Source: Lepisosteus oculatus (lineage: Eukaryota; Chordata; Actinopteri; Semionotiformes; Lepisosteidae). Taken from it: DNA of 64,000 nt. The DNA is taken from assembly GCF_040954835.1 (NCBI RefSeq), contig NC_090716.1, positions 13,019,275 through 13,083,274 on the forward strand. Reading direction: 5' to 3'. This document shows positions 1 through 57,654 of this stretch, in pieces. A program made the position numbers and the translations under genes. The notes under the pieces are model-generated. The model did not search any database. It was not told the origin of the DNA and worked only from the letters and a program-made list of their open reading frames with translations. Each line of letters begins with the position of its first letter. Positions within the stretch are counted from its first letter, which is position 1.

Positions 1-714
1 GCTTGGTTGTCAGCGTTGAGACCCACAGCGCATGGCTGGATTCAATCTAAAACTACTCCCTACACTACTGCAGCAAATGCTTTTTGCCTGACTATCTCAC
101 CTGACAGTGTAAAACGAGAGCTGTCCTGATGCATACCAACCAGCACAGCTACTATTTTCTGAATTGTGATTTGTCACTTCATCTACAGCTACTGGAAAAC
201 AAGTGTCATTGCTGCAATTTACTGCAAAACACCTAATGTGGATAAAGAGTTAAAAACCTGAGTGAGAACGAAGATAAACTATATTATTTCTACTTTAAAT
301 TAATCAAATAATATAGCAGCTTATACGGTTACTGCACACCCATAACAGTGCAAGACCTTTCATCATTCTAGACTGTAAATGATGTCACCAAATTCCCCAG
401 TTTCACGTCTGATGTGACCCTTACCATCTTTCCCTTTCCTTCACTCTTCATTCCAGTAGAAAACTCATTAAGACAGCAGCGCATACAATCTTTTAAAACA
501 GGTCTGAATATCACGTACGAAAACTGCTTTTATCCCACAAAATTTGAACATAACCTTGAACACAATATCAGTTTAACTTCTATTATTTTTAGCCTTTCCT
601 TGTATTTTGTACTCATTACATTAGAATTAAAACCCAAAATACATTTGTACAAGTTTATGGAACAATATTTTTGGAGCCTTTCTTCTTTGAGCTTTTGCCC
701 TGGCAGGAAGTGCA
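1..714 (-). other. CPT1A: CPT1A 3' untranslated region (probable)
   Basis: This is the sequence directly downstream of the CPT1A stop codon at 715-717 on the minus strand. It is AT-rich and has no convincing coding frame. I see no clear AATAAA or ATTAAA on the minus strand, so the 3' UTR probably runs off the left edge of the window. Mammalian CPT1A also has a long 3' UTR. Confidence 0.55.
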
Positions 715-23894
<23,180 letters not shown>

Positions 23895-23954
23895 CTGGAG
23901 AAGAAAACCAAAGAAAATAAGGTTTTATTATAAAACAGAAGGCAACACTGACTT

Positions 23955-24238
23955 AAGATAAGATCACTTTATTGTCCATATACAATTTCTTGTATTAGGA
24001 ATTTGTCTTTTCACAGACCCCAGCTTCTCTCCATGAGACACAGACAGGGAGAAAAGCCTGGGGTCAGAGCGCAGGGTCAGCCATTTATACGGCACCCCTG
24101 GAGCAGCTGGGGTTCAGGGCCTTGCTCAGGGGCCCAATGGAGTAGGATTCCTCTGCCAGCCGCGGGATACAAACCAGCAACCTTCCAGCCACAGGCGCAG
24201 ATCCTGAGCCACAGAGCCACCACTCCGCCCCGGACATA
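23955..24238 (-). mobile_element. tRNA-derived SINE, second family
   Basis: On the minus strand it begins ggggcggagtggtggctctg, then tggctcaggatctgcgcctg (A-box side) and ggtttgtatcccgcgg (B-box side). The 3' tail reads ttgtatatggacaataaagt. It lies about 60 bp upstream of CPT1A exon 2, in intron 1. Confidence 0.7.
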
Positions 24239-26007
24239 AGGACCTACAGTAAATGTTTTGAATATAAAGCCTATTTTGTTTACACTATTTATACAGTAAG
24301 AGATGGTTCAAAAAGTTGAAGGATTAATTAAAGATTAACAAAATATTGCTGCAATTTTCATCAAAGCAATTATTACAAAAGAACATATAATGACTTTTGC
24401 ATCTAAGATGATTACTCCCGGTTCCACCTATTCATCTTCTAATGAGTGGGTGTCTATTAGGACTAGATGGGCAATACCGATTTCAGCTGTGCAGGGATAT
24501 CTAAACAATTAAAACATGACAATAGAATCCAACATATGTTTTTAATGCTTACCTCTGTATCACTCAAATTATGAATGTACAGCATTTTCCTTATCTAAAC
24601 CTATTGAAATGTAAAAACATGTACCATTACTGATGTACTATGTATTATCAGGCAAGTGGTCATAAAACAGGGGTAACAATGTTCTAATACCGAACAGTGG
24701 ATCCTTTTACAAATGTTTTGTTAAATGACACCTTAGGTCTCCAATTGTCACAGGAGTATTGACTGAACTACAGTGAATTTGTGATGCATTAACTTGGGTT
24801 TATTCCCAGAGTATTATACAGCCGCAATACTGATGCTCAAATCTGCAATCTAGCAATTCATCTTTTATGAGAACCTTTATCAGAAACCTTCAGAAAATCT
24901 TTTCTGAAATACCCTTTGATATTCTCTGTTTAATATCTATTACTGCTGTTGCTTGTTCAACTAACTCTAAGTTAAGCAAGACCTGTCTTTTGTAAACCTT
25001 TGCTGAATATCCCTTGGAACACACTTTTCATACTGATCATCGTCTAGTTCTAATTCTCTTCTCCATAACATTACACATAATACAGGTAAGACTTATGAGT
25101 CCACGCTTGCTTTGGTTCACAGTTTTGTCTAATTCATTATTTAGTTTCACATAATTGCATCAGAAAGGCCAGCCCCCAGGTGAGTAAGTGGGTACCATTA
25201 TAAAATAATGGCCTCTGGCTTTCTCCAGAGATGCAGTTTCTATTAATATGTCAAAGAACTCCAGGAGGACAAGAGCATGAGTACACACTTCCCACAAAGA
25301 AGGGTTCCAAGCCAGATCCTGTCTTGTTGATCTGCTCCGACATTATGCAAAAAAATCCCAGGATTTGTTCTGATTCACCTATTAACAAGATGTCCACCAT
25401 GTCATCTTAAGATCATGTTTCCTCAAAAACAAACTGACCACCAACCATTGGCTGTTTATTTCATTTCATACAACAAGGATGACTGAAGTTTAGAAGTCAA
25501 GAAAACAGGAGTAAGAGTTCCAGCCAGGACATTATGGCTGAGAATGACTGATCACAATGGGTGGTGTGTCTGGTTTGACAGAAGGCATCAAGCCAAGTGC
25601 TTAATCAGCTCCTCCACATGCTGGCTAACATCACAGGACTGCAACCTTGTAGATCGATTACAGGTTACGAGACCTTGTAAATACCTTGTCATCTGGAAAC
25701 TTATTACAGACAGAAACCAAACTTGTTTGCTACTGATCATATAGTTTAACCTAGAAAGAATGTATCTGTTTTTAACTGCTCTGCACTTTAACTATGGCAG
25801 TCGAACCACAGACTGCTGTACTGATCCTCACTTCCGCAGGAGAGTCCCAGAGAGCACGAGCTATAAAGAGGTGAAGAAGCTACCTATGAAAAGGACTTTC
25901 ATTTCTATGTTGTGATATGAAGGTACTTATATTGACACATGCTTCTCTTCTAGACAGTGTACATAAGCAATGAGAAATGATAGTTAAAATGGTTAAATTT
26001 AATACTC

Positions 26008-26225
26008 CATCCATCCATCTGTTTTCTAACTGCTTTATCCAATACAGGGTTGCAGGGTCGCCAGAACCTATCCTGAGGAAGGCAGGGTATACCCTGGATG
26101 GGACGCCAGTCCATCTCAGGGCACACGCAGCCACAAACACACTCACACCAGGGACAATCTTCCCAGAAGCCAGTTAACTTACCAGTTTGTCTTTGGACTG
26201 CGGGAGGAAATCACTGTAACCTAAG
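26008..26225 (-). mobile_element. tRNA-derived SINE, head-truncated
   Basis: It contains ccatccatccatctgttttc, cctggatgggacgccagtcc and tctttggactgcgggaggaa. The tRNA-like head is absent, and a LINE fragment follows directly. It lies in CPT1A intron 1. Confidence 0.7.
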
Positions 26226-26480
26226 AAAGTCTTCAAACAACTTCTCCCAGTATGTCGACTGCCGAGCCCCTAACAAAAGAACCCTGGATTTGTGCTACGG
26301 CTCAATCAGAGGGGTGTACAAGGCTACTGTGAAACCTCTGCTTGGCTCATCCAACCGCAACACCATTCACTTGATGCCAACCTACAGAACAGCACTGAAG
26401 AGAGAGACAGCACTCATGCAGCCAGTAGAGGTCTGATCAGATGACAGTACACAGCGTCTGCAGGGCTGTTTTCACCACGC
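26225..26480 (+). mobile_element. Non-LTR retrotransposon endonuclease-region relic
   Basis: The frame reads YVDCRAPNKRTLDLCYGSIR, then GVYKATVKPLLGSSNRNTIH, followed by LMPTYRTALKRET. The LDLCYG.I..AYKA...PLG.SDHN.IHL.P.YR pattern belongs to the end of the APE-type endonuclease domain of fish LINEs. It is short and isolated, in CPT1A intron 1, directly after a SINE fragment. Confidence 0.55.
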
Positions 26481-27989
26481 AGACTCTTCTGTCTTTTTAG
26501 AATCTCGAAAATTTAGATGAACTCACAGTGGTATGTGGTTACATGTCTTTCTGCCAAAAAACTGAGATTCCTATGACACCTGTGAAAGTTCAAATAATTA
26601 ACCTGGGGTAAACAAATCACTGAAGAGCCTACTTGTGTTTCAAGCACATTGCTTCACAACAGCGTAATGAGTCTGTTAAGAGGGAAATCAGATCCGAACT
26701 TAGAGCAGAAATAAGAAAAGCACAAATGCAAGGAAAGATATTGAAGGCAAACTCAGTTCTACTAATGGGGCTGAAGGACTAAGGTAATATTTCTAAAAAC
26801 ATAGTAAATATTTATGGTTTTAACACTAGCTAAGATCTGGATGATGAACAAAATAGTTTTTACTTTAGATCTGACAAGCATGGCTTTAGTGGAGAAATCA
26901 GGGAATTTACAGAGACACTGCTTCCACCATAGCTTGAATTTGACACATAATATTTCAGAATTTGACAGTTTCAAGAAAACAAAACTCAGGAAAAGTCTCA
27001 GACATTCTAACATCAGTTTGCAGGTACTGAAGTCATGCACTGAGCAGCTCAGTACTACTTTTCACTATATTTTCAAAATATTTGTGAATCAAAAGCACCC
27101 AAATCTGGAAAACAGGCTCTGAACCTTTCAGTTTGGGCTTGGTCACACTGCGAATACTAACAAAGGCTGGAACTTGCCCTAGATTGTTTGGATGAATGGA
27201 GGAATATTAATCTTGACTGCCGTCCAACACAAGTAGACTATGAAAGTGGGGGAAAAGCTTAGAATTAAAGCAGGATACAGTATTTGATAACAGTCACTCA
27301 TCTGATAATCAAACTGTAATCCTGTAATCAAACCAGAAACAATGACACAATGAATGGTGTTTTCTGCATGTGTGTGGAGGTGGTTACTGTATATACTGGT
27401 GCCAGTCCTTGGAACAAGTACGATAATTAAATAAAGAACTTTAAGGACACTAAAGGAAACATGAAAAAACGAACTGTTTTTTTTTTATTCCAGAAAACAG
27501 TGGAGCACTATGTTCTGTATTCTTACATCTAAACTGGCTTGACCGTCTTTACAACGCATTGAAATCCGTCGCTCCTTTACTGGAAAGCATAGCGAGTTGT
27601 GTCACTGTACTTTGCCACCATTAACAGCTGGTGAGAAGAGTTTCAATGAACTTTTTTGCACAGGACATCTCTGCAATCAACCTGCTACATCTGGGTTACA
27701 GAACACTACGTGATTGCTGCATTTTATTTAAAAATGCGGTTCTATATTTTCAGCTAGTAGCAACAAGAGTTGTGTAGAGTAGGTGCAGCTTTTTTGCCTG
27801 TACGTTTAAATGTAAACTCTGCTTTGTTGATACTATTTGCCCTGCAGGAGTTAAACAAGCAGAACTGCACAATGCAGTAGTTGTAAGTGCAGTAAGGACT
27901 GGAAGTTTATGGGTTTCTAAATCTGTAATCTCAGATGCAATCCTATTTTTAGTGGCTTAGCGAATACTTGACATTTTTCTTCCCAACGG

Positions 27990-28270
27990 AAACACCACCA
28001 TCGCGGGTGCGGAACTGCGTGTCCATAGAAACGTGTAGCGGGCAGAGCCGTGTGTTTCTGAGGCCTACAAACTGAATGAAGCGGGCCGCCGTTTGTCACC
28101 GACAACGAAATAATGTGGCCGTTTTACAAACACGCAGCCAGTGCTGGCCGGTTTCCGCACTGCGCCGCCAAAACTCAAACGAAAAGGGCAGGAAAAAAAA
28201 AAAGTTTTGCGTTTCCGCGGTCAAACGATGGCCGTGCAGTAGAGGTTAGGTCGCTTTGACTTCGCTTAAC
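27990..28270. promoter_or_regulatory. CpG-rich patch between CPT1A exon 2 and the candidate exon 1
   Basis: The stretch has many CpG dinucleotides (for example cgcgggtgcgg, tagcgggcagagccg, gcgggccgccg, ctgcgccgcc) against an AT-rich surround. No coding frame is convincing. It could be an alternative CPT1A promoter or an intronic enhancer. No decisive minus-strand splice donor was found inside it. Confidence 0.3.
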
Positions 28271-28997
28271 GGTGCACCTTGGGTTGGTGTTACGTGAAGG
28301 ACAATCTTCAATTTCCATTCAGTGCTGTCTGTAGCCGTGTGTGCTTTACAACCTGCACCCATCCCCCCCAGCACAACGGGATCACATGACCAGCTGGGGC
28401 TGCTGGAAACTAGGGGAAAGGTTACAGAGCCGACGCTACTACGCAACTGAGAAACCTGCAATTTTATCACCAGAATAAAAAAAGGCATCGTCCTCCTAAA
28501 AGCTCTGAATTATTGCCGTGCAGACAGCGAGCTCTGCATTAGCAAGGTAATAACAAGCTTATGCGTAAATGCTGATTTAATGCTGTGTTAATCACATTGT
28601 TGTTCGGCAATTCTAAAATACAGTATTAAAAATCATAGAAACTAGAAACACATCAGCGCAAGGCCCCTATATGATTGCATACGATATCTTGGCATAGACA
28701 ACTTAATTCACCTTATATAAATATATGCACCCCCTTAAACCCCCTTGGTCGTTTATCTGTCTTGTGAAGCAAAATCATAATCATTCCCAGCCTGTACCTG
28801 AAGGGCTTAATCGAGTGTATATCTGCCTGTAAACTGCGAGTTTTAAGACCTGAGAAAATCAGGAAGATGTATCTGAAACTTTCACTGCAGATTAAGCAAA
28901 ACGAGTCCCCAGAACCTTTCTTCTCTCTAAGATGCGTAGCATTCAACGCGTTTTTATATCATTCCAACGCTGTCTGGATGATCTGAATTATGTAGGT

Positions 28998-28999
<2 letters not shown>

Positions 29000-29051
<52 letters not shown>
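29000..29051. repeat. (AAT)n microsatellite
   Basis: About 17 uninterrupted AAT/TAA units lie in CPT1A intron 1. Confidence 0.95.
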
Positions 29052-29054
<3 letters not shown>

Positions 29055-29822
29055 CACACACTACAAAAAAATGGTCACGTTGTGACTTCAGACGTTAAGT
29101 GAATAGCTTGAACCCTCGCCAATGTTGCTGAGGTACAGTAGGTCCTTTCCGGGCGCATTCTGGATACACTTCAAAAGCCAGTCTGTTTAAACACACACAC
29201 ACAGATTATTTCTGTTTCAAGTACGAGAGAAAATGGAAGCAGCACACCAGGCAGTAGGTGACCTCTCTTGGGACACTACACACTCAGACCCAGACGCATG
29301 GGATACGGTATCATCCCTTCTCCTGTAAGAGAATGAGCCGCCTGTGGCCCCCTGTTCACTCGCGCAGGTGTAAATGAACCGGTGCCGTGGGCTCCCTTGA
29401 TTTTTCGCAACGCCCAGGCTCGACCCGCAGACGCAGTTCACCACCAGCCCCGGTACTGGGGAAACTCGCTTAGTCACAACCTAGAGGATCGGACTGTGTG
29501 CGAGCCGTGCAAATAAAACGTAAACAGGGGAATAACGCGTTTATTTTCCCCCCTCAACTTTCAAATCACTTTCACTTTTGTAGCGTTGCAGTGTGCAAAG
29601 TGAATCAACTATTGCCTCCTGAAGGCTGTATATGCATAAGTAGCGTTCATCAGCTGTACGCAACTCACTCTAGACTCTTTTTTTGTTACATGTAGCTAGA
29701 TCATATGCCGCTATTTGTGCCAAAGGTCATTACCATTACCAGCAGCCATATTTTCCCCCTTCTAGCACAGACAGCCCGCTATTCTCTATACTAAGGAACA
29801 GATGAAGACGTCAGTGTCTTAC

Positions 29823-30150
29823 CTGCCTTCTGTCTGTACAGTGGAGAACAGCCCGATCTCCTCCTCTTCGGCGGATTAAAAACTTCTGCGTTGTCTTAAC
29901 AGTGAGCAGTAAGCTAATGAATGGGCGTGCAGTGACAGTGTAAAATACCGACCCCCCACCCCATGAAAACGTCACATCTTCATATAATTTATGCAAAATG
30001 AACTCGACCACTTTTTTTTTTTTCGTGTTGTGGAGGAGATTGAGGAAACTGCGTGTACATAAAGCCTTTGCCCTCCCCCGCCTTGTTATTGAGCTTTTCC
30101 TCGTATTGCCGACCGCCGCCGCCGGGTGTAGTTTTGACCCCACGGTCGTG
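29823..30150 (-). other. CPT1A: Candidate CPT1A 5' non-coding exon and promoter
   Basis: CPT1A coding exon 2 has an acceptor (ttcttctccag) 18 bases before its ATG, so a 5' non-coding exon must lie further right. The best minus-strand donor in CpG-containing DNA is CAG|gtaaga, with the exon ending at 29823. Upstream of it is a GC-rich stretch with a GCC trinucleotide run near 30110-30122 and a CRE-like acgtca near 29971. The exon start (TSS) cannot be fixed from sequence, so the right boundary is nominal. A second CpG-rich patch at about 27990-28270 is a possible alternative promoter. Confidence 0.42.
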
Positions 30151-30719
30151 AGACGGGGGTTTGCGGCTCTTTTCTTTCAAAGAAAACTCGTACCGTTTTT
30201 CACTTAGCCGTCCTTCACCCGATGATAACGCAGCATCAGCCATGAAAGGAGAGTTGGTCGAAAAATAAGATGACTTCTAAAATTTAAAACTTGGCTGAAA
30301 GCTTTGTAAAACCTGATTTGTGTGGCGCGGTAGAGATGACTTTCAAGCTACTCATATAGATTGCTTAGAAGCTGCCCAGATTATTGAACCGGAATAGGTA
30401 AATAACCCTATTTGGATACAGAGGTTACCTAAATCTAAAAAAAAAAAACATATATTACCGGTTTCTTATCTTCGGCTTGAACCCATCAGTTAATTTAATG
30501 GGAACAAATCTCCATTTTCACAAAGTCTGATTAAAAGTCACGTAAGGGATGTTACATCTTGAATTGCCGCAAGAATAATGACATTAATGCCTGGTGATGT
30601 TTATATATAAACATGCATGAGATACCGTTACCCACAACCTCTAAAGAAGGATCTGGTCCTCCACAGCAGCTTCTTGGGAATCGTGAGTCGATAGAGCAGG
30701 CAGTTATGGCCTCTATAAA

Positions 30720-30757
30720 CTGATAATAATAATAAAATAATAATAATAATAATACAT
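30720..30757. repeat. (AAT)n microsatellite, interrupted
   Basis: ATAATAATAAAATAATAATA-type run lies in the CPT1A/CARS1 intergenic region. Confidence 0.85.
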
Positions 30758-31369
30758 TTATCTGTGTGTGTGGGGAGCCGCTTCGTCTTTGTATATACAG
30801 TCGACTCGCAATTTACACGGGGGTTATCTTTTTTTTAGTATCTCGTAAAGGCAAATTGTACCCTATAACCCTTATATCTCCCCCCTCCTTCCGCAAATAA
30901 AAGTGCCTTAAATAAAAAACCTTAGATAAAAGTAAATGAGACGAATGTATAGACTATCTCTCGTAGGCGTGCTTGACGATGTTTTCAGGGAATAAAGTAT
31001 TTTTTTCCAATATTTTGAGGAGCCGACCGCACAAGGCTGCGACCGCGTATCTTGAGAGCGCATTAGTTGCGAGTCAGGAGGAAGTGGATCGTGTTCATGG
31101 TGCGCTCCTTCTTGGAATTACTTTCTTACCCGATAACTAGAAACCACTTAATTATTAAACCGTGATAAATATCATGGCAACATTCCACTGGATTCCATAT
31201 ATTAAATTCTGTTAATCACCAGTTTTCCAGTGGTTTCAAAGTTCCTGATTATCTCAGATACTAATACAGGCAGTTCATTTTCTGAGCATTACATCCGAAT
31301 TTATCATTCATTTGCAATGCCCTGCATAAGTCTGTTATGAGAGTGCAGAGTTATCCATAGGCTGTCAAG

Positions 31370-31545
31370 GAATATCCATCAATCCATGCATCTTCATCTA
31401 GATACAGGGTCAAGGAGGAGACAAAGCCTAACCTGGGAAGCAACTGTGGCAGCATAGGGTTCACCCTGACTGGGATGCCAGTCCACTGCAGGCCACACAC
31501 AGACACAGACACACAACATGCACAAACTCACACAATGACCTGGTC
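31370..31545 (-). mobile_element. tRNA-derived SINE, head-truncated
   Basis: It has the tail-side sequence ccatcaatccatgcatcttc and the core gggatgccagtccactgcag. It abuts the SINE3-like element on its right. Confidence 0.6.
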
Positions 31546-31639
31546 TTGTGGGCCGCAGCTTCCCTTGCGCTGTGCTGTCTCGGGGGTGTCATGGGAAGAG
31601 GAGAGACCGCTCCCTGTTCGGGCTCAATTTCGGCCAGCA

Positions 31640-32170
31640 GCCGTGTCACCCTGCTGCTCACAACCGGCAGCCCACTGGAGCTCAGCAGGTGTGAGCCAGG
31701 CCAGTACCTGGATGCGAGAAGAGGTGTTGTGAGGCCAGCAGGGGGCGCTCACCCTGCGGCATGTGTGGGTCCTAATGCCCCAGTATACATGGGGACACTA
31801 TACTGTAAAAAGGAGCTGTCCTTCAGATGAGACGTAAAACCGAGGTCCTGACTTTCTGTGGTCATTAAAAATCCCAGGGCGTTTCTCGAAAAAGAGTAGG
31901 GGTGTCACCCCAGCTTCCTGGCCAAATTTCCCATTGGTCTTTACCACTCAAGGCTTCTTAATGATCCCCATCAATGAATTGGCTTCATCACTCTGTTCTC
32001 CTCCCCACTAATGTCTTGTGTTTTTGGAGTGTACTGGCGCACTATGGCTGCCGTCGCATCATCCAGGTGGGGCTGCACACTGGTGGTGGTGGAGGGGAGT
32101 CCCCATTACCTGTAAAGTGGAGCGTCCAGAAAAACGCTATGTAAGTGTAAGGAATTATTTTTTTTTTTAT
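31640..32170 (+). mobile_element. SINE3-like element with 5S-rRNA-derived head (near full length)
   Basis: The head reads gtcaccctg...ctggagctcagcagg...ggccagtacctggatg, which follows the 5S rRNA internal promoter region (GAAGCTAAGCAGG...GGTTAGTACTTGGATG). The body contains gctgtccttcagatgagacg, a signature of the fish SINE3 family. The tail (tgtaaagtggagcgtccagaaaaacgctatgtaagtgtaagg) ends in a T-rich run. It lies in the CPT1A/CARS1 intergenic region. Confidence 0.75.
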
Positions 32171-33239
32171 CTCTTTGGTTAATTCACTTCAAGAAGGTTT
32201 AGTGAATTTTATTTAAGTTTGGGTCATTTGAGAGCTGTGAGTGTGCTGACTTTAAGGTGTCAGGGAACCTATCACTTCTTTATTTGGTTTACTGCTAAGC
32301 CACTCTACCCAAATTCTGGTAAAAAAACTCAGCCACCCCTCACACCTCCATGCGTCAGTACCCTGGGTGTGGCAATTCCTTGGAGGGTCAATGTGTTCTT
32401 AAATTGTTACAAATTGTTCCCTGCCTCACCTGAAGCTGAGAACTTTGGTGTATACATCGACACAAACACACAGTCCTGGCCACCAATACATTTTAATCAC
32501 AGCCTGTTCTTCCTTCCACGGTATGCATTCTGTGACGCCACCACCTTCATTTGTCCCTTTTGTTAAATATCACGATGTGCTCGTTGGATTCGATTTCCCA
32601 ATGTTCTTGATTGTAATCACTTTGTAGATTTGTGGAAGGCCACCATTTAAGTTTTGAAGATTTTCATTTGCTATTTTACTTTCTGAACGTGTTATATAAA
32701 TGTTTTGGTCAGAGAATAACTACTGTCAAGGTTGCAGTAGTTGCAGCGAATTGTAGTGGAGAGTTAATCCCAAGGTGTGTGATGGATTTAGAACAAACAC
32801 AGTAGTAAAGCGAATGAGGACCCTGTTGGCTGGGATCAATGCAATCAAAGATGTTCAATATAGCAGGAAGACAGCATTAATCTTGGAAGGGAATATTAGA
32901 CAAAGTATACCAGATATGTCAAATGCGTTTATGTATAAATGTTTCTTTATATTCGCTCATACAAGCATTTTGGTACTACAACATATATACACGGGGGTAT
33001 GGGAATTAGATTCCCGTTTGACATCGGAACATGTAAGGTGTTATCACGACAGAGCTTTGTATTGAATTTAAATTTCTAGTGAAGCAGAAAAACAAGACTA
33101 TTATATTTTAATGAACACATCATTAAATACACTGCATGCGTTGTTAATAAACACCGAGTGCTCAGCGCCAAGTGTTGGGATACATTCAATATTTTTTTTA
33201 TTTCCATCTCTGAGGTTTAGAACGCAAGTTTGCAGGCTG

Positions 33240-33355
33240 ACCTTGCCAAGATGGCGCCAAACCACAGCCCTTTGAAAGACGGAAGTTCAGCAGCGGGCTG
33301 CTTCCGGACACGTTGTTGCATCAGATTCAGGCTTCAGAGATTTCATAGGATCGAA
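33240..33355 (+). promoter_or_regulatory. CARS1: CARS1 core promoter / 5' UTR with YY1-like site
   Basis: AAGATGGCGCC at 33248-33258 matches the YY1 core (AAGATGGCGGC). Such sites typically sit at or just downstream of the start of transcription of housekeeping genes. The ATG of CARS1 follows about 100 bases later. No TATA box is obvious, which is normal for a synthetase gene. Confidence 0.5.
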
Positions 33356-54910
<21,555 letters not shown>

Positions 54911-55390
54911 GAGATGGATGGCTGACCACCAGCCTGTAACCGAGCACTGATCACTCTGTCCAGACCTGACGGGCAACATGATGCCCCATTAACCTGGCCA
55001 GGGATTTATCATGGGATTTATCAGGAGCATTCCTCACCTTTTTTTCTTCTGTAAAGTTTGTGATCAGAGAACTGTGAAGTAAATATGCAAAAGACGAGTG
55101 TTGGTGTCTATCCTTGCAAACACGTTTGACGGAATGTAAAATGAAGTGAAACCCGATGTGTTTCAGTATTGATTGTGCTGCCAAATATTTCTTAGTTACT
55201 AGAAAATCATGCTTTGTCATGCTTACCCGTCTACTCGGCGAATTGTGAACAAGAGCAGTACGAGGAACAAGAGGATATGTGTTTTTAACTTATCTGAGAC
55301 CTTTTAAATGCAGGTAGAGAACCAGCTTTTTAAGGTTAAGCAGACACAGTCTTTGCCTATTTAAGAATCAATAAATGGATTGGTTTCACA
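54911..55390 (+). other. CARS1: CARS1 3' UTR and polyadenylation signal
   Basis: The sequence after the TGA at 54908-54910 is non-coding. The first canonical AATAAA is at 55370-55375, which implies cleavage near 55390 and a 3' UTR of roughly 480 bases. An AATAAA at about 54724 lies in the last intron and could be a premature intronic signal. Confidence 0.6.
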
Positions 55391-56154
55391 ATTTTAAGCA
55401 TTGATTGTTGTGGGGGACAGTATATGAAAGATCATTTTTTAAGACGTTGGGTAAACATAGTTACCTTTTTTACTTGTCTGTGAGAAATTAGCTCTAAACA
55501 ATATTTTCTTATCTAGAAGACTTCTGTAAAATATTTTAAGTAGTTTTCACTAAAGCTTTGTAGGTGTTGCTATGCAGGGAAAATCAGGAATGGGGTGAAC
55601 GTAGACCAGCTGGTTTCAAAAAGAAATGTCATTCTCAGCTTCAAAGGTGGTCCGCATCTCTGAACACAAAGTACTTGCTCACAGTGTCGCAAGAGCATTG
55701 CATGAATCTTTGGGCTGTCTCTGTACACACTGACCTTGTGCACAGTTTTACTGCAGAGATTGCTGTCCAATCAATCATGTCATTGCATTTAAGTTGCATT
55801 TTTTCATTCCATCCAAAAACGTCTCTGACAAGATGGAGGAAACCCTTTACCACACGTTTTGAACAGTATGCTGTAATTATTTATACTTGTGTTTCAGTAT
55901 CCATATGAGGTTCCTAAGCCTCACAGGAATGCACAGCTTTGCGGTTGAAAGAAAACCTGGCAGCTCTCTGTGATTTAAATTCTACTATGCTCTTTCTTGT
56001 CCTGTGAGCACATCTAGTTTTAGTTATCTAACTTTACTACTTCCAGCACTGCCATTTGGGTGATAGACTGTATAATCATTAAGAATAGAGCTATGCTAAA
56101 ACCTGAGTTAGACAATTCTGAGAGAATTGAAGACTAAACCAACCCTTGTTAACG

Positions 56155-56450
56155 ATCACATGTGAACGTTCCATCTGTTCTCTAACCGTCCTGTCCCACT
56201 GAGGGCTGCGGAGGAGTGGGACGCTATCCAGGTCAGCAGTGGACGCAAGGAAGGATACACCTTGGATGGGACGTCAGTCCATCAGGGGGCACACACGGAC
56301 ACAGTCACGCACGCTTAAGCCGGTTAAGCCTACCGGTATGTGTTTGGACAGTGGGAGGACACCCAAACCCCACGCAGATACTGGAGCACCCCAGGTCTGA
56401 AATTGAACCCAGGGGCCCGTTGCTGGCCCACTACGCCGGCCCCTCTGAGT
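56155..56450 (-). mobile_element. tRNA-derived SINE, near full length
   Basis: The core reads accttggatgggacgtcagt, followed by gtgtttggacagtgggagga and the B-box complement gaacccagggg. It lies between CARS1 and NAP1L4. Confidence 0.7.
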
Positions 56451-57654
56451 AATCAATGAGTCCACATTTCTTGCATCGTGTGCTGAAAATTTGTAAAAGT
56501 TAACCAAAGTTAACTGTACTTCCTCCAAGTTAAGAGACGTATGAAGGTAATTGCATGAAATTAATGTTCCTCTAGGTCACAGAAATGAAAAGAAACTTGT
56601 CTGTATATTTTACATTATCTTTTTTGTTTCATTGTAATTGGAGTGAATGGGGATATTTTCAGATCTATGGTAAACTCGAACACATAGAAGAATTTACAAT
56701 GAGGTATCCACTGGTATATGTACACAAAAGATGTTTGAGAAACCTTTGTAAACTTCCTGTTTTCATGGGTGGGCTTCTACATGGAAAGATGGGAAAACAA
56801 TACAATATTCAAAATTCTTAAATAGGATAAATCTGTGAAAACTCCCAAAATATGGTGGCTTTTATATAATTTTTTAGATATGTTTCTTGCCACATAATAA
56901 AGACTTTTTCTCTATTATACCCCAAATTACATTTTTTAAACGTTTTTTAGATTTAATTAAAAGTTTTTTTATAGTCAATTATAACCTTTTCTAATATTCT
57001 GCATATTATCAAAAGCCATGCCATCGAAGGGTAAGACTGTTGCCTGCAGCAGCAGAAGGGTTGAAAACAAGCAGGCCATTAGGAGGAGTTTTCTTGCTAA
57101 TGTCTGGGAGGGTGTGCAGAGCTCTTTATCAGTTCATGTTTCAGTGCCACATCCCAGTGTCAGTGCTCTGGGCTATTCTTGTTGGTTCTTTTGTGCGATC
57201 ATGGTGATACGAGAAACTGACTCTGCACTTGGGCTTTAGGTGCGACTATTCATACAATGGCTTCACAAATCCTTCTGTGAGAGTGACTGGATATCAAGTC
57301 ACACGGATTGTGCATTTATTCATTTTTAATTGCCAACTAGACGTTACTGTCCATTATTCGTGAAGCACAATGGATCAGTATCTTTTAAAAGAACTCTAGT
57401 ATCCAGCTTTTTTCTCTTTATTTTTTAATCATCTTAAGTTATATATGCAATATTAAAAATGCATCTCAAGCACACTGTAAAAAATGCATTCTAGTTTTTT
57501 TTAAGAGAACGTTGTTCAAGAGTAAAGGAGAAAAAAAGCTAAACTTTTAAAAGACTGGATTGTTTTCCTTTTCCACCAGGTCATGTATTATATTAAGCCT
57601 TTGCTACATTTTTTCCTGCACGAATTAAGTAACCTAAAACTGACACTTTACCAA

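Larger units (their letters stand above)
24239..29822 (-). other. CPT1A: CPT1A intron 1 (bulk)
   Basis: This is the long first intron. Besides the entries listed separately (SINE and LINE relics near 26.0-26.5 kb, the CpG patch near 28.0-28.3 kb and the AAT repeat), I see no exon or gene. Confidence 0.45.
30250..33239. other. CPT1A/CARS1 divergent intergenic region
   Basis: The two genes are transcribed away from each other. The region holds the SINE fragment and SINE3-like element at 31.4-32.2 kb and an AAT repeat. There is no convincing coding sequence. Confidence 0.5.

Noticed and set aside
29989..30243. Minus-strand frame starting MADAALSSGEGRLSEKR
   Set aside because: It has a plausible start, but no recognisable family, and it sits in the probable 5' non-coding region of CPT1A.
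31640..31750. 5S rRNA gene
   Set aside because: Similarity covers only part of 5S and continues into a SINE3-type body and tail, so it is a retroposon head.
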